From assembly GCF_051020985.1 (NCBI RefSeq), contig NC_135009.1:11106606-11170605 (forward strand): a DNA stretch of 64,000 nt, in the 5' to 3' direction. Positions 24,796-37,685 of this stretch are shown here, one piece after another. Every line of letters begins with the position of its first letter. Position 1 is the first letter of the stretch. Source of the DNA: Nomia melanderi. Its lineage: Eukaryota; Arthropoda; Insecta; Hymenoptera; Halictidae. The notes beneath the pieces were generated by a model. It saw only the letters and a program-made list of their open reading frames with translations, made no database searches and had not been told where the DNA came from. The translations under genes were made by a program, and so were the position numbers.

Positions 24796-26114
24796 TTATT
24801 CATAAATGTCATGCCTATCCGCGACGTAACGCACTATTTGTGAGGGCGTGAACAGTTTCTCCGCATCCATGTCCGGTATTTCGAAAGCGAATTCATCTTC
24901 TATCGCCATTATAACTTCTACATGGTCTAAGGAATCCAGACCCAAGTCATTTATGAAATGAGAGTCCAATGTCAACTGTACAAAATTTAAAACTGATTAA
25001 ACATAAGATCTACACAAGCTGGGGCTTTTGAACAACTGATATGTAATTAAAATAAGAACTTTTTTTTCAACATTCATACTTTTAATACATGCAATTTTAT
25101 AGAAGATAAGAATTACGTTTACATATCAGTTTAATTTTTAAAGCCACCACGATTCAAGCGAGGCGTCATGTTATTTTTTGAGAAGTTATCCATCAAATTA
25201 TATTGGCAAGTGTCAGCTAATAATGATAATTATAATATAACTAATTTCAAATCATCGTAACTTAATACTACTTAATCTTTACATGAGTACATTTACAAAT
25301 GTATTACAAGTACTTTTGATGGGATATCATCTAGTGATAAATAGGTACCTTCTTAGGGTCAATTTTATCATAGAGATTGAGTACTAGAATCACTCGTTTC
25401 TGAATAAAGTCAATTGTCATTGGTAGTGGTCCGCTGTAGTGGCGTACCTGCTTGACTCGTGTGCCTTTAATGCCCTGTAAAACAGTATTTTATAGAACAT
25501 ATAATAAAATTTAACAACCTTATCAGCTGATATTTTATCGTAGGCTGCAATCACTTTTAATACACGTTCTTCAAGCTTCTTTTCATCAGGTTTGGTAGCA
25601 TATGTACGAATACCTTCAATCTTTACCTGAATACACTAAATACATTTTTTATAAGTTTAATAGAAGTACGCAATGAATGCAGGTTAACCAGAATATATTA
25701 ACAAACTAAAATTTTGAGAATGAAACTCATTATAGTACGCAGGTTTGAAATCAATTAAAACGGCAACGTATTAAATCGATTCAACCGATTGAATCGATAT
25801 TTAGGTGTTTCAACGAACTTCTATCATGTCGGATACCATTGTTCTGCCAAAGATGTAACATTTCAGTTATATAATACATGATTTAAAGCACGACATACAC
25901 AAACTTTGCAAAGAAATTTGCAAGTGTTCTGCTAGTAAAGGCTATTAGTGTTTACCTGTGGTAAATGTGTGATGATATTTTGTCTTTTGCAATGATAGGA
26001 TCTTTTATTTGATTGAAGTTGCGTGGCAGTAGCTGGTAAACAAAATCGACTGACTGAATTTCTAACGATACCGGTATTCCTCATTAAAAGACGAACACTT
26101 GTAAGAGACGCCAT
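24796..26114 (-). CDS. ND-ACP: Mitochondrial acyl carrier protein (NDUFAB1) with alternative second exons
   Basis: Exon 1 is 26114-25956 (53 residues; basic, hydroxyl-rich mitochondrial presequence MASLTSVRLLMRNTG). Exon 3 is 24975-24796 and holds the phosphopantetheine serine in the motif DLGLDSLDHVEVIMA, ending DRHDIYE. Between them lie two exons of like type, 25626-25519 (36 codons) and 25474-25349 (42 codons), each with a splice acceptor and donor in phase 0, so the protein is 148 or 154 residues depending on which is used. mtACP carries acyl chains in mitochondrial fatty acid synthesis, is an accessory subunit of complex I, and binds LYR proteins in Fe-S cluster assembly. The Drosophila gene, as I recall, also has two isoforms from alternative exons. 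It is divergent with TBC1D9, with an 804-bp shared upstream region. Confidence 0.93.
25349..25474 (-). other. Alternative exon 2b of mtACP
   Basis: 42 codons, phase 0 at both ends, acceptor TTTTACAG, donor GTACCT. It encodes VRHYSGPLPMTIDFIQKRV and helix 1 ending LNLYDKIDPKK. Only 44 nt separate it from exon 2a, so the two are unlikely to be spliced together. Confidence 0.85.
25519..25626 (-). other. Alternative exon 2a of mtACP
   Basis: 36 codons, phase 0 at both ends, acceptor ATTCAG, donor GTTGTT. It encodes the mature N terminus with RTYATKPDEKKLEERV and helix 1 ending AAYDKISADK. Confidence 0.8.
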
Positions 26115-26918
26115 TTTCTTAGCTATAATCGGAAAATGCAGTCGACAAGACCTGAACTGTGATCGCGTGTACGAACCTAATCCGTGTCACACTATTCTCT
26201 GTGTTATCAATTCACATTTACGGCTTCCAGAACTTAGTGCTAGAGGGCCTTAAACATGAACTTATTCTCACAAGTAGTACGATCTTCTATACGAAAAAAA
26301 TGTCCTTATTTAAATGAACAATTACTAAAAAGTACAATGCAAATTTAATTCAGTATTTATCTGAAAAATATTATGTAAAAAAACAACGAAAAAAATACGA
26401 CTGTTAAACGATAATAATTGTAATACAAATCAATGAGAAAATGTCTTTGTACCACCTAACAAAGCATTGAAATAATTTATCATTTGTTTCATTGGAACAA
26501 ATCGTATATTATCAGAAATAAAAATATAGATTTAAAATTAGAATTGCTTGAACGTCATTTATGATAAACCTAATTTAGGTGTATATCTTAATCTTTTTTT
26601 TTTTTAACTACTGTTTTAACGAATTAATTCGATACGTTATATAATAAATATTGAGAGGTTGTTATAGAATTTAGAGAAAAACATTTGCAAAAATGAGTTT
26701 TGTAATAGTAACATTTTCATTTGGAGGCATGGCGAAATTGTCAAGATCAACGCAGGCGACGACGGACGGTTTATAGTAGAGTTCGTGTTGGTGTTTATCT
26801 TTCCCAAGTATTTTTTTTTCTGCTTTCGACCAGCCAGCGAATTTTCCGATTGTCTTGGATAAAGCGTGTTTGAATTTGTATCCTTGGTGCCATATGTGCT
26901 GGAAGAACAGTGATCAAT
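26115..26918. promoter_or_regulatory. Shared upstream region of mtACP (-) and TBC1D9 (+)
   Basis: About 0.8 kb between two divergent start codons. It must contain both 5' UTRs and promoters or one bidirectional promoter. The middle is AT-rich with a T-run near 26590; no TATA box was called. Confidence 0.5.
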
Positions 26919-29900
26919 ATGTGGGTGAAGCCACAAGAAGTTCTACTGGCAAATGCTTTCTGGTAAATTAATGTGTACACATAATGTCTGATGTACTATT
27001 ATAATTACTGTTTACATCGTGTGTCAAACACAGCTGACAGTACTTCGCTCTGAAATTCAAACGATTTTCGTACTTTATTGTTTGTCAGTGTTTTATTAAC
27101 TCCTGTATACTCGGTTCCAACGGAAGGGCGATTTCTTAGACATTAAATCGTTTTACGATTTTATCGGTTGATATTATTTGTTTACATACTGACATTAATA
27201 TCAAAATAAAATTCATGTTGTTGCGAAATGTCCTTGCTAAACAAAATTTTCTATAAGTTCAAAAACTAGAATCGGTCTTACAGGTTTTTACAATAAAGCG
27301 CGATGTAGAAATCGAAAGTGTGATGCATCGCATATATAGCGTGCGCTTTATCATAGATAAGAGACCGCTATTTAAATCACTTTGACAAATTATCAAAACA
27401 ATGAACTTCTCTTTTACCACATATTTATATAAATCGTAAACAGTAAAAAAAATTTTATTAATAAATATTGTTGTGAATTGATTGTTTTTTTCACTCACAT
27501 TAATTATGTAGGGTAACAGAACAAGCAACAGTATATTTTGTTTTACAACGTCGTAAGGGATATGGAAAAACCAAAGGTCTTAGCTCCATATTGGTGGGAA
27601 CATTGGATAGCGTACTTGACACTAAACCCCCACCTTTTAGGATTCTTCATCAAACACCATCATCAGAAGTTTATTGGGGTAAGGTACTCCAAAATAAACA
27701 AATCTGAAAGAAACTAAATAATTCATATTCGCATTCAACTCCTACTAATTTTAATAATTTCTATTAATTGTATTGTACTTATAATATATACAGAAGTTGC
27801 GTGTTCCTTGACACATGATGAAATCTTGCAAGATTGGGAATGGCTACACGCAAATTTGATGGATACCTTAACTTCTTTCGATACAGAAGAAGAAATAACT
27901 GAATTTGTTTGTTGCAAGGTACAATCTATTATCGCAAACAGTGCTCCGGATTGTCAATTTGCAGATGGTAAAACATTAATCATTATAATTAATTAAAGAG
28001 TCAGAGCTTTTATATACATAAAGAAGTTCTAAAAAAATTGAATTGTTCACAGAAGAAGATCCAGAATCATTTAAGACTATGTCTTTTAAATTCCATCAAC
28101 TTTTTAATGTACCAAAGGAGGATAAATTGGTCAATTACTATTCTTGCAGGTATTTCTGTTAAAAGTAAATTTGTTTTATTATAGATTCATATTTGAAAAA
28201 TTCCGTAACATTGGATACCTTTTTCAGTTATTGGAAATCTCGTTTACCTAGACAAGGATGGTTATATTTGTCAGTAAACCATATGTGTTTTTATGCATAT
28301 ATTCTGGCAAGAGAGACTAAGTTAATTATAAGATGGGCAGATATCACTGAATTGGGCAAAACCAACTCTATCCTTTTTCCCGATAGTATACGTGTTGTAA
28401 CTAGGGACAATAAAGATGTAAGTTAAATATTTATAACATAATATTCATTTTTCATATTGTACTTACATATTTATTTTTTGTAGCATTATTTTTCATTGTT
28501 TCTACATAAATCCGAGACATATTCATTAATGGAACAACTTACAAATATTGCTATGAAAAGACTTATAGATGAGAAGAGTGGTTTCAATGAAGACAGAGAA
28601 CTTTTAAACAAGTTAAGGTACTTTGATTATCTTGTTATGTTTAATTAAATTCGATTTACATTTATTACAATGGGCTTACATTTTCAGCAAGAATATACCT
28701 AAAAAACCGTCTTTCTTAAAAAGAGATCTGGATGCTCGAGCACACTCTGAAGCCTACAGATTACAATTCAGATTACCAGGAAGTGAAAAGTTGGATGGTA
28801 GTATCGATGCAACACTATGGACGCCATACAATAAGAGATACGTCTGGGGAAAAATATTTTTATCTCAAAATTACCTTTGTTTTGAAAGCAGGGTACATAT
28901 TTTAACATGTATAAATACATCTAAAAGAAAATAGCATCATTCAATAATATTTGTTATAATTTAGGTAAGAGGATTAGTAAGTTTAGTCGTACCTCTGAGG
29001 GAGGTGAGGCTCATAGAACCTGCCGAAAATCAGTCATCTAGCACAGGAATAGATAAGTCTATTTTAGTGACAACTGCACGGTCGTCCTTTTTGTTTGCTC
29101 AGATTCATGACAGAGATTTCGTTGTCCAAAAAATATCTGAATTATTAGCAAAATCTAAACTGTCCGCTTTGTAAGTTAATGTACTCTTTATTTAATTTAC
29201 ATTATTAATTTCATTACTATTAATTAATATGCGTATACTTTAATAGAAGTATGACAGACAGTTTACCGTTCCAAAACAATTTACCACAAAGTGATAACAA
29301 CTCTGATGAAACTAAACCTGCTAATCAGTGGAAACCTCAGCCACCGTTAATGACATTATTTAAAGCCCCATTAAGCAACGAAGCAGCATTAAAACAGGAA
29401 GCTAAAGAGAAACAATGGGAACTTCATTTTGCAGAATATGGAAGAGGTATTACAATGTACAGAACAACAGAAACAGCGAAATTAATAATTCAAGGACTAC
29501 CGCAGACTCTCAGGGGAGAAGTTTGGCTCACATTTTCTGGTAATAAAAATTACATTGGAAACACGATCATCTGTACAATAAAAATAATCTTTATTTACCT
29601 TCAGGTGCTTTGAATGAAATGGTAATGAATCCAGGTGTTTACAAATCATTAGTTGACCAATCACTAGGAAAATCTTGTCAAGCAAACGAGGAAATAGAAA
29701 GAGATTTACATAGATCATTACCGGAACATCCAGCATTTCAATCTGATACCGGCATTAGTGCATTGAGAAGAGTGCTTTCCGCGTATGCTTGGAAAAATCC
29801 ACAAATTGGTAAATGCCGTTTTACAGATTTTTCCTCAGTACTAAATCTATTCTAAAATCAACTCTCGTGATACAGGTTACTGCCAGGCAATGAATATAGT

Positions 29901-32316
29901 AGCTTCTGTTTTATTAATTTACTGCTCAGAGGAATCTGCCTTCTGGCAATTATGTAATGTATGCGAATCACTATTACCCGATTACTATGACAGAAGAGTA
30001 GTTGGTGCTCTTGTTGATCAAGGTCTTTTGGAAGAACTAGCTGCTGAACATTTACCAACTCTGCATGCTAGGCTACAAGAACTTGGTCTAATCAAAGTTA
30101 TATCACTTTCATGGTTCTTAACGATATTTTTAAGCGTTATGCCAACTAGCAGCGCAGTAAATATAATGGATTGCTTTTTCTACGACGGAGCAAAAGTCAT
30201 TTTCCAGGTATCACATCGTAATGAATATATGTACATACTTTGATCTTTTTTTTTTATATTAATCTTTTCTCGAGGAAATTTTGAACTTCATTGATATCCT
30301 TTCTAATGAATACAGAACTAAAGTACATAAAGAAGAAATTTGAAGTAAACAGGTCTTTCTTCCTGTGTCAGATAGCATTGACAGTACTGGAATGGAATCA
30401 AGATAAATTGCTTAATTGTCGTGACGATGGTGAAGCTATGCAGTTGTTAACAGATTATCTTGGAGGTGTATACAATGACGAGGGACCTATATTGCCTAGA
30501 CCAGTTGATAGTGCAACTCCCAACAGAGTAGGAATACTTGCATGAATAATCTTCACGCGTGTAAATAAATACAAATTCATAAACCCATTTACACGTTTGT
30601 TTTAGAGTATATCTGTTCAAACTTTAATATATGAAGCATATTCAAGATATGGAACATTGACTATTGGTGGAATAGAAAGGCTTCGTTTGAAACATAGACT
30701 TAGGGTAGTTCAAAGTTTAGAAGAGGGTATCGAAAAGAATGTAATCAGAAGTGTTGTTGGTGACAAATACATGACGCTGGAAGAATTACAGGTGGAATTA
30801 TTATAATTATGTTTATATGCGTTGTAATGAGATATCAGTAAAATATAATTATATTTATATTTAGGATCTGCTAAGTTTAATTAGGGAAGAATTAATGAGT
30901 CAACGAAAATCTGAACCTGATCGTTATGATCCGACTCAGCCTCCTTACGAAGCGTATAAAGTAGACTTCGAATTATTCAGGATACTATTCGGTGGTCTGT
31001 CTCCATGGGGAAAGTGTAGTCAAGCTGAATCTTTAGCTGCTCGGCTATTCCGTGTAAGTCAATCCTGCTTTACAAGGCAATCAGTTTGTATCTATTTAAT
31101 TTCAATAGTTCCTAATGTACAAAGAAAAAGAACAAAATCGTATAAATAATTAGAAAATTAACGTCTACGTATATCTTAATTTTATTGAATAAGATCAAGC
31201 AAATACAGAAAATGTTCATAAGTACTATTGTACTATCAGTTGATGGACCGTAATCGTGATGGTTTGCTAAACTTTCGGGAATTAGTACAAGCTATCGGAA
31301 TGACAGCGACTGCTGACTTGACGCAGAGATTAAAGCTTTTGTATACTCTGCATTTACCGCCTTTACTCACACCCGTTGACTTCGAATCACCAGTGCATTC
31401 TGGTAAATAACATTCTAATATTCTTAGATACAATAATGATTTGTGACAAAGGAATGTTTATGGATATTTATCCATCGATATTAGATGGAGCAGAAGTAGC
31501 TGCAGAAGCTACAGACTTTTTCGATAGTATGGAACAAAGTGTCGCTTCCTTAGAGATGCCAGTTAGTATGGCAGAGGAGCCATCCGCAGAGCCATCCACT
31601 TTATCTCGTTCAACAAGTTTGAATAGTCAACAAGGAGATCAGTCATGGGAAATTCAAAGCATGGGCAGTTTACGCTCTATGATAGCGTCCAAAGACAGTC
31701 CACTGGATCTAAAAAATGTGCCAAAAATGTCGCAGGGACACTTAATAGCTTTATGGAAAACTCTTTATGACATGTTCCCCGCACAACCAGAAGAACAAGA
31801 AACTTATCATTGTATAGCTTCAATAGGTAAGTTATATATGACTAGACCAATGACATTTTATATCGAGTACTTAAATGAAAAACGTGTTTTCTTTTCTTTT
31901 TTTTTGTTGAATTTAGGTACTCTTTTGCTTCAATTAGGCGACGTTGGTAAAAAATTTTATGTTGAACGAGATGAATCTGAGGACAGTTTGCTGTTAACGG
32001 CTACAACTGCTGAGCAATCATCTTCCTCCGCAGAACGGGTACGTTGACAATGAATAAATTGCTCTATAATATGTAGTGTATATGATCATTTTTTTAGTCA
32101 CATGATCGGAACGGAAACCCATTGAGCGTGTCGTCGTCCATCTATCCGGAATGGTCAATAAGCGTCGAACAGTTCCTGGCATCTGCCTTAACAGGTCAAG
32201 CGATTGTAGATTTTTTTAGTAAACGAGCAGATCTTACAGATGCAATTGCAACCCTAAAGAACCGTAGATTTAATCGCGTTCATTCCTTGTCAGATACACC
32301 TGTGTTAAATGTATGA
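26919..32316 (+). CDS. TBC1D9: TBC1 domain family member 9-like Rab GTPase-activating protein
   Basis: Eighteen coding exons (26919-26962, 27512-27678, 27794-27967, 28053-28149, 28228-28417, 28484-28617, 28688-28892, 28965-29170, 29247-29539, 29605-29808, 29876-30207, 30372-30527, 30606-30791, 30865-31053, 31240-31402, 31485-31826, 31917-32038, 32098-32316) give 1140 residues. N terminus MWVKPQEVLLANAFW is the TBC1D8/9 signature. Two GRAM domains follow (SYWKSRLPRQGWLYLS; LWTPYNKRYVWGKIFLS), then the TBC domain from about 490 with arginine finger Arg540 in IERDLHR and glutamine finger Gln575 in YCQAMN, so catalysis should be intact. A canonical EF-hand loop lies at 862-873 (DRNRDGLLNFRE). A Ser-rich tail ends VHSLSDTPVLNV. 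It stimulates GTP hydrolysis by a Rab at membranes, with possible Ca2+ control; the Rab target cannot be read from sequence. Several terminal exon joins are by frame only. Confidence 0.93.
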
Positions 32317-33616
32317 TACACAGATTCAGCTGTGTATAAAGATAGTGTAAGATATATATAAAAATTTATAAAGTGATAGATTGCCTTGGATAATTGACCA
32401 GCAATTTCATTTCCTAAGGGAATTTTTGCATTCGCTATGAATTAGGTAAATGAATGTTCGTTCGAAGAACAGATAGCTAATACAAAAGACATTTTTGTAA
32501 AAAAGGAAGTGAAAGTAAAAGTGGATTAGTAATGTTTTATTTGTTTCGAAATAGGGGTAAATATTGAATACGTCCAATCATTTATGCCTACAATATTCCT
32601 GTTTATTGAAAATAATTATTAATATTATACATACCAGTTTATTATGTAGGCAAAATGCAGATGTTCTTCAATTTCTTAAAAGACAAAAATTCCTTGGCCT
32701 ACAAGTGTAGTGATCTGTGCATTAAAATTTGAAGAATGAATAGTGTATACTCAGGGTAAATATTACAAATGCATTTCCATTAACTTTCATAGATTATTTG
32801 TGCATGAAGAGCAAGTTTTCAGCAGTTGATACTAACAAACAACAAAAATATTTTTTAAAATCGAATTGTTGAATGTTTATAATACACAATGATTTTTCAA
32901 CTATAATAGGAATGATATATGCACAAAATTTATGGTGTCAGTTATTAGGCACATTGCTTAATCTTGTATGTTTATCTTGTATACTTGAGTAATATAACAT
33001 TAAGCAGTATTACTCAGAAAAAGTTAGATATATGAATATTGAAATTTGTCTATAACGAACGAGAATGTTAAAATAATATAATAAATTTACATTACATTTA
33101 TATTACATGCTATCTTAAATAACACTGAACAGTTTTTTAAAATATTCAACAAATTTTTCTAACTCGTATTACTCAAAGTGTTATAAAGTATATGTATAAT
33201 GCCAAGATCTATAGTAGACATATATATTTTAATATGTTTATGAACACTTTGTTTAAATGCCATTGACTATTAATATTTGAAATTATAGTTTCTTGGTATA
33301 TGCAACTATATTTTTAAAATATAATTTTTATTTTTATATAAATGATATTTGCATAATTTCTGACTCAGAGATACTAAAAATTATTACTTTGCTAAGAAAA
33401 AAACATTAAGCATGAAATAAGTAAAAGATTTTCATTGTGAACAATATATGTACATAGAGTTAATATTTAATATGTGCAATATATGTACAAACTATATAAT
33501 AAATGTTATATACAACAAAATTCTTATATTTAATTAAATGGTTGGAATAGTGGTTAACTGTTTAAACACATGTAGGTTTTTTAATTTTATTGAAAGAGTA
33601 AAATAATTATCTTACA
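32317..33616. other. Gene-free AT-rich spacer between convergent TBC1D9 and RpS21
   Basis: Probable long 3' UTR of TBC1D9 and the RpS21 3' end. Very AT-rich, with no coding signal. Confidence 0.45.
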
Positions 33617-34185
33617 TTAGAAGTTTTTAGGTAAAATGCCATCATTTTTTGCAAGGCGTACTAAACAATCGTCAGATTCACCCTATAATAAAATCATTTA
33701 TATTAATTTAAAAATATTTAAATTAATATAAAACATGTATGAGATTTATATATTTGGAAATAAGGATTGACATACCATACGTCGGATAGCTCCACAAATG
33801 GCATACATCTTTTGTGAATCAGTCATACGTCCAGTTTCAGGATCAACATCAGCAATGCTCAACTGGATAGAAGCATGATCCTTCGCATGAATGATGCGAT
33901 TACTTGAAGAGCTATTAACAAAATAAGATTTCTTTATTCATGTTCGATTGCAACCTAATCTGTGTAATTTTAATAATATTTGTATAATATTGACAAAGTT
34001 ATTCTTATGCACATTAAAAAAAAGATTTGTTCATATCTTAAAGAAAGCTTTTTCTAACGTTTGAAGATTTTCAATGAAAAAACATATTACAATTCTTTTT
34101 CATAACAAAAGCGTATAACCACGTGTACCGCTTACCATTTTCTTGGGATATACAAGTCAACAACATCTCCGTTATCGTTTTCCAT
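33617..34185 (-). CDS. RpS21: 40S ribosomal protein S21 (eS21)
   Basis: Exons 34185-34136, 33911-33776 and 33682-33617 join to 83 residues, the exact usual length. Sequence features: MENDNGDVVDLYIPRKC, SSSNRIIHAKDHASIQL, ADVDPETGRM, MYAICGAIRRMGESDD, end KNDGILPKNF. It is a small-subunit ribosomal protein on the solvent side near the platform. Too short and split to appear as a long ORF. An acceptor (TTTTACAG) lies 8 nt before the ATG, so a short 5' UTR exon is spliced on; a pyrimidine-rich CTTCC-type string near 34330 could be its transcription start, as is usual for ribosomal protein genes. Divergent with SFT2. Confidence 0.96.
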
Positions 34186-35081
34186 CGTTCTAACTGTAAA
34201 ATAAACAAAAATACAGAGTTTGTATCATACGATATTAAATTAGTGCACCAAAATTGACTACAGGAATATATTTTTCCTCACATTTATTTGCTAAGTGTAT
34301 GCCTTAAGATGGCTACGGAAGGTAAAGAACTTCTATTGACAATAAAACGGATATGTCGCAACGGAGCAAGCATACCAATATAATTCATAGCTTAACATAA
34401 AATCCCTATGTTTTCTTGATTCTTTAAAATTTTGTTTATAATTGCAGGTTTAGAATATTTCAGTAAAAAACTAAACAATAGGGTTGGCACTTAGGACTTA
34501 GCAGATATATGAGACTTGACGTATTTTCTATAATGTCCCATGGCATTTCTTGTCCATTGTTTAAAAACACCGACCTCATTAAAAGTATCCTAGTGAACTA
34601 GTGGACCCTATTGGAATAATATAGACTTAATATTCATATATACGCCACAGGTAAGTCAGTGCTAATAACTTAAGCATTTCGACGTAGATGGCACTGATGC
34701 GGCGGGAAAGTTTACAAATTTTGAACTCAAAAACCATGTTTTCAAGCATTATATGATCATCAATTAAATAAATTGTAACTATATGTATTGGTAAATATTT
34801 AAAGTTCATTTTTTCTGAAAGTATAGATAAATTTATTGCCCATGAAATAATCTTGGGAATTGTATAATTTACTAACTCTTATAATCCTGTTTAAATATTT
34901 GCGAAAAAAACGCTATGGTCAGTCTTGTATTTTTTGGTCAATAAAAAGGTCTAATGTCGATCACGAGAGTATATATAAAGTATTTTCTATTCTTGACAGA
35001 CTTAATAGCATCCTATATAAGTCTCTTCGTCTTATTAGAGCTTGACAAACGTGTAAACAAGAAGCATGGCGACGTGTCAAG
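34186..35081. promoter_or_regulatory. Shared upstream region of RpS21 (-) and SFT2 (+)
   Basis: About 0.9 kb between divergent start codons, including a probable RpS21 5' UTR intron that begins in the 34.28-34.33 kb area and ends at 34194. AT-rich elsewhere. Confidence 0.45.
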
Positions 35082-35089
35082 ATGGCTGA
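35066..35089 (+). promoter_or_regulatory. Upstream ORF overlapping the SFT2 start codon
   Basis: An ATG at 35066 in good context (AAGCATGGC) opens a seven-codon reading frame in another frame that stops at 35087-35089, after the main ATG at 35082. Such overlap would be expected to lower translation of the main ORF unless the true transcript starts after 35066. Confidence 0.45.
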
Positions 35090-35858
35090 TCTTAACAAAG
35101 AACTGAATGAATATCTGCTGAGCAATAAAAATGAGAAACAGTATAAAATTACGGTGCCTTCGGTGACATTACCGAAAACGAACATTGGAAAATGGTTCGG
35201 AAGAAGCGGAGATGAAGACAAAGAAGAAACAGGCTGGATTCAAGGAGCGCAAAAGGAATGTTGCCCTAGTATGGTAAGTATATAGCTGTACATAACCTCA
35301 AATGTCAAATGTTTTAAACTAGTATAAGTAAAATTCCATTTTTACCTGACAGACACGTATGCAAAGGCTGATTATGTTCATTGTATGTTTTTCCATGGGT
35401 GTACTTTGTTTCTGCTTATCGGCGATGTATATTCCAGTTTTATTACTCAAAGCAAGGAAATTTGCTCTTCTCTACACATTGGGAAGCGTATTTTTCCTAT
35501 CGAGGTAAGTTCAGGAAGAACGTAAATTGACTATTATAAGATAAAAATGACACACTCAACTGATTCCTAATTTAATGTGTTTTGTAGTTTTTGCTTCCTC
35601 CTGGGACCATTAAGTTACTTGAAATCATTATTTACTGCTGAGAGAAGGTGTTTCACAGTGTCCTATTTTGCCACTTTAATTGGAACACTTTATTTTGCTC
35701 TACATTTACAATCCACTCCATTGACAGTACTATGTGCTGTTTTACAATTAATTGCTATGTTATCATTTTTAGTAAGTCACATACCTGGAGGAACTAAAGG
35801 TTTAATGTTTTTTACAAGGATGTTCAAGTCCTCTGTGAACTCCACGTTACCTGTATGA
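35082..35858 (+). CDS. SFT2: SFT2-family vesicle transport membrane protein
   Basis: Exons 35082-35273, 35353-35504 and 35588-35858 give 204 residues. A cytosolic N-terminal part of about 70 residues (KWFGRSGDEDKEETGW, KECCPSM) is followed by four hydrophobic segments: LIMFIVCFSMGVLCFCLSAM, ALLYTLGSVFFLSSFCFLLG, VSYFATLIGTLYFALHL and TVLCAVLQLIAMLSFLVSHI, with the conserved GPLSYLKSLFT loop. This is the SFT2/SFT2D layout; these proteins act in fusion of endosome-derived vesicles with the Golgi. Which of the SFT2D1-3 groups it belongs to was not decided. ATG context AAGATGG is good. Confidence 0.92.
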
Positions 35859-36294
35859 TATTATGGTTATTTAGGTGTCAAATATATACATGTAAAAGTA
35901 ATCTTGTAACTTTACTTTTGCATTTACAAAATATAAAGATTTTCTATGTGAATGATGACCTACTGATAAACATGTTCAAACATAAATACAATAAGAATAT
36001 GTGTAAAAGACTGACACTTTCAATATGACATCAGTGTTCATTAAATAAATTTCTGTTGTAAGGAGGGTTCAAGACTCAAAGATACTCGTTCAGTTAAATT
36101 ATAAATATGAGTTTTGTATATAATGTACTTATATGTATAAAAAAATTTATATTCTTTATTTTTACATTTCTGTACATTTATATGAATGATGACAGTATTG
36201 TACAATTGTAGTTACATATTTTTCACATTTATTGTAATTTAAAATAAAAGTTATTAGCTCTAATTAGCAAGGTACATCCATTAATATTATTTTA
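35859..36294. other. Short spacer between convergent SFT2 and Rpp38
   Basis: AT-rich 436 bp with AATAAA-like strings for both 3' ends. Nothing else seen. Confidence 0.45.
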
Positions 36295-37685
36295 CTATTT
36301 TTTCTTCTGTTTTGATACTTTTGTAGCTTTCGCGCGATTACTGTTACCTTGCAATCGTTTTACTTTCAATGGTAAATAGGTAACATTCGGAGATTTATTC
36401 GTGGATATGAAACTCTTTTTGTTTCTTCTTTTATCCTCATGTATATTTATATATCTTGTATGTTTTTTAATACTTGCATCATCTTCGTCGGAATCATAAT
36501 TATTCAAGGAAATAAAATCAGTTGGCTCTATCTGTTCCTTGGTAGATTCGTTAATGGAGCTGACTGTTGCACTTGGAGGAATAAATATTCTTTCCTTACG
36601 TGAAGATCTGTATTTATATACATTTGTGGATATTGTAAATTCAGTTGATTCTGAAGTTTTATCTTCTGACTCATTTTTCAAGCTTATCACATCTTCTTTG
36701 CACAACATAGACTGCTCTAAGGGTTCAGTATCCTTAAATAATTGAAGTGACGTTTTTGGTAAAGGCATATCTTCAAATATATCACAAATCTTTTTGTAGA
36801 GTGGATAAAAATGATGTTCTGGTGATTTCATTACAGTATTCTGAAATTAAAATTAAATAAGTGATGAAGAATGGATATAGTACTGTTTAAATAATTAGAT
36901 ATTTATACCTTGAAAGCACATGCAGCAGATGTAAGTCCAATAGTATTTAATAGAATAGTTTTAAAGTTAGACAATAATAATATGGGTATCTTTTTATTCT
37001 GTGCCATCATAATAATGTGTTTTATTAAAAGTTGAGGATCAATATTCGCATCCATTAAGACACAACAAACATTATCCTTTTCCATAGATCTTGTAATTGC
37101 ATTTATGCCCAAGATAACTGAATTCCTAAAAATATAAGTCATATAGAATTATGTAAAATCACAAATTGATTAAATAAAAATAATTACACTAAGTCAGTAT
37201 TAGGGACATTTTCTTGTTTCAGAAGTGCTTCAGCTTTAGCTTTGTTTCGTTCTTCTTTTTTCATTTGTTTAAGTTGAGACCAAGGAATCATACGAGGTGG
37301 ACGCCTTACAGCTGGCATTAATCTGTGATTATCCATTGAAGAATATAATATCTTTTATTACTGTATTAAATGAATTATATTTCATTTAAGTTACCTTTTC
37401 AAAATATCTTCCAATTCTGTACATACATCTCCCTTTACAATTGGCCTAAAAAATGTATAGAATTAACACGTAGTTACATATGACTTCTGAACTTATTATA
37501 GCTTTCAGAAAGTAGGTACATTCTGCTTATAAACTAGGAACGTATATATTATGAAATAAAAAATACAGATCCTACCAAAAATTGTCTTGTGGTTGTGCCA
37601 GAACATTTCGCAACCCTTTAGCCGGTGTTTTCTTCGCTGACAAAGTGTGTCTCTGTTGTTGTTTCGTTAATACTGGTGTACTCAT
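36295..37685 (-). CDS. Rpp38: RNase P/MRP protein subunit p38-like (L7Ae family)
   Basis: Exons 37685-37576, 37445-37395, 37322-37188, 37125-36909 and 36840-36295 give 352 residues. The N-terminal third is basic (TKQQQRHTLSAKKTPAKG; RRPPRMIPWSQLKQ). The middle is an L7Ae/L30e-like fold: LGINAITRSMEKDNVCCVLM, HIIMMAQNKKIPILLLS, TIGLTSAACAFK. The C-terminal half is acidic then basic and ends LPLKVKRLQGNSNRAK...KQKKK, which resembles the end of vertebrate RPP38. L7Ae proteins bind kink-turns; Rpp38 belongs to RNase P and MRP in the nucleolus. At the third junction the donor GTAATT after TTAGT was chosen because the alternative GTGTAA would shift the frame. Divergent with Dok7. Confidence 0.85.

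Noticed and set aside
24796..26114. Two separate acyl carrier protein genes
   Set aside because: Only one presequence exon and one phosphopantetheine exon exist; the doubled part is a single exon between them.
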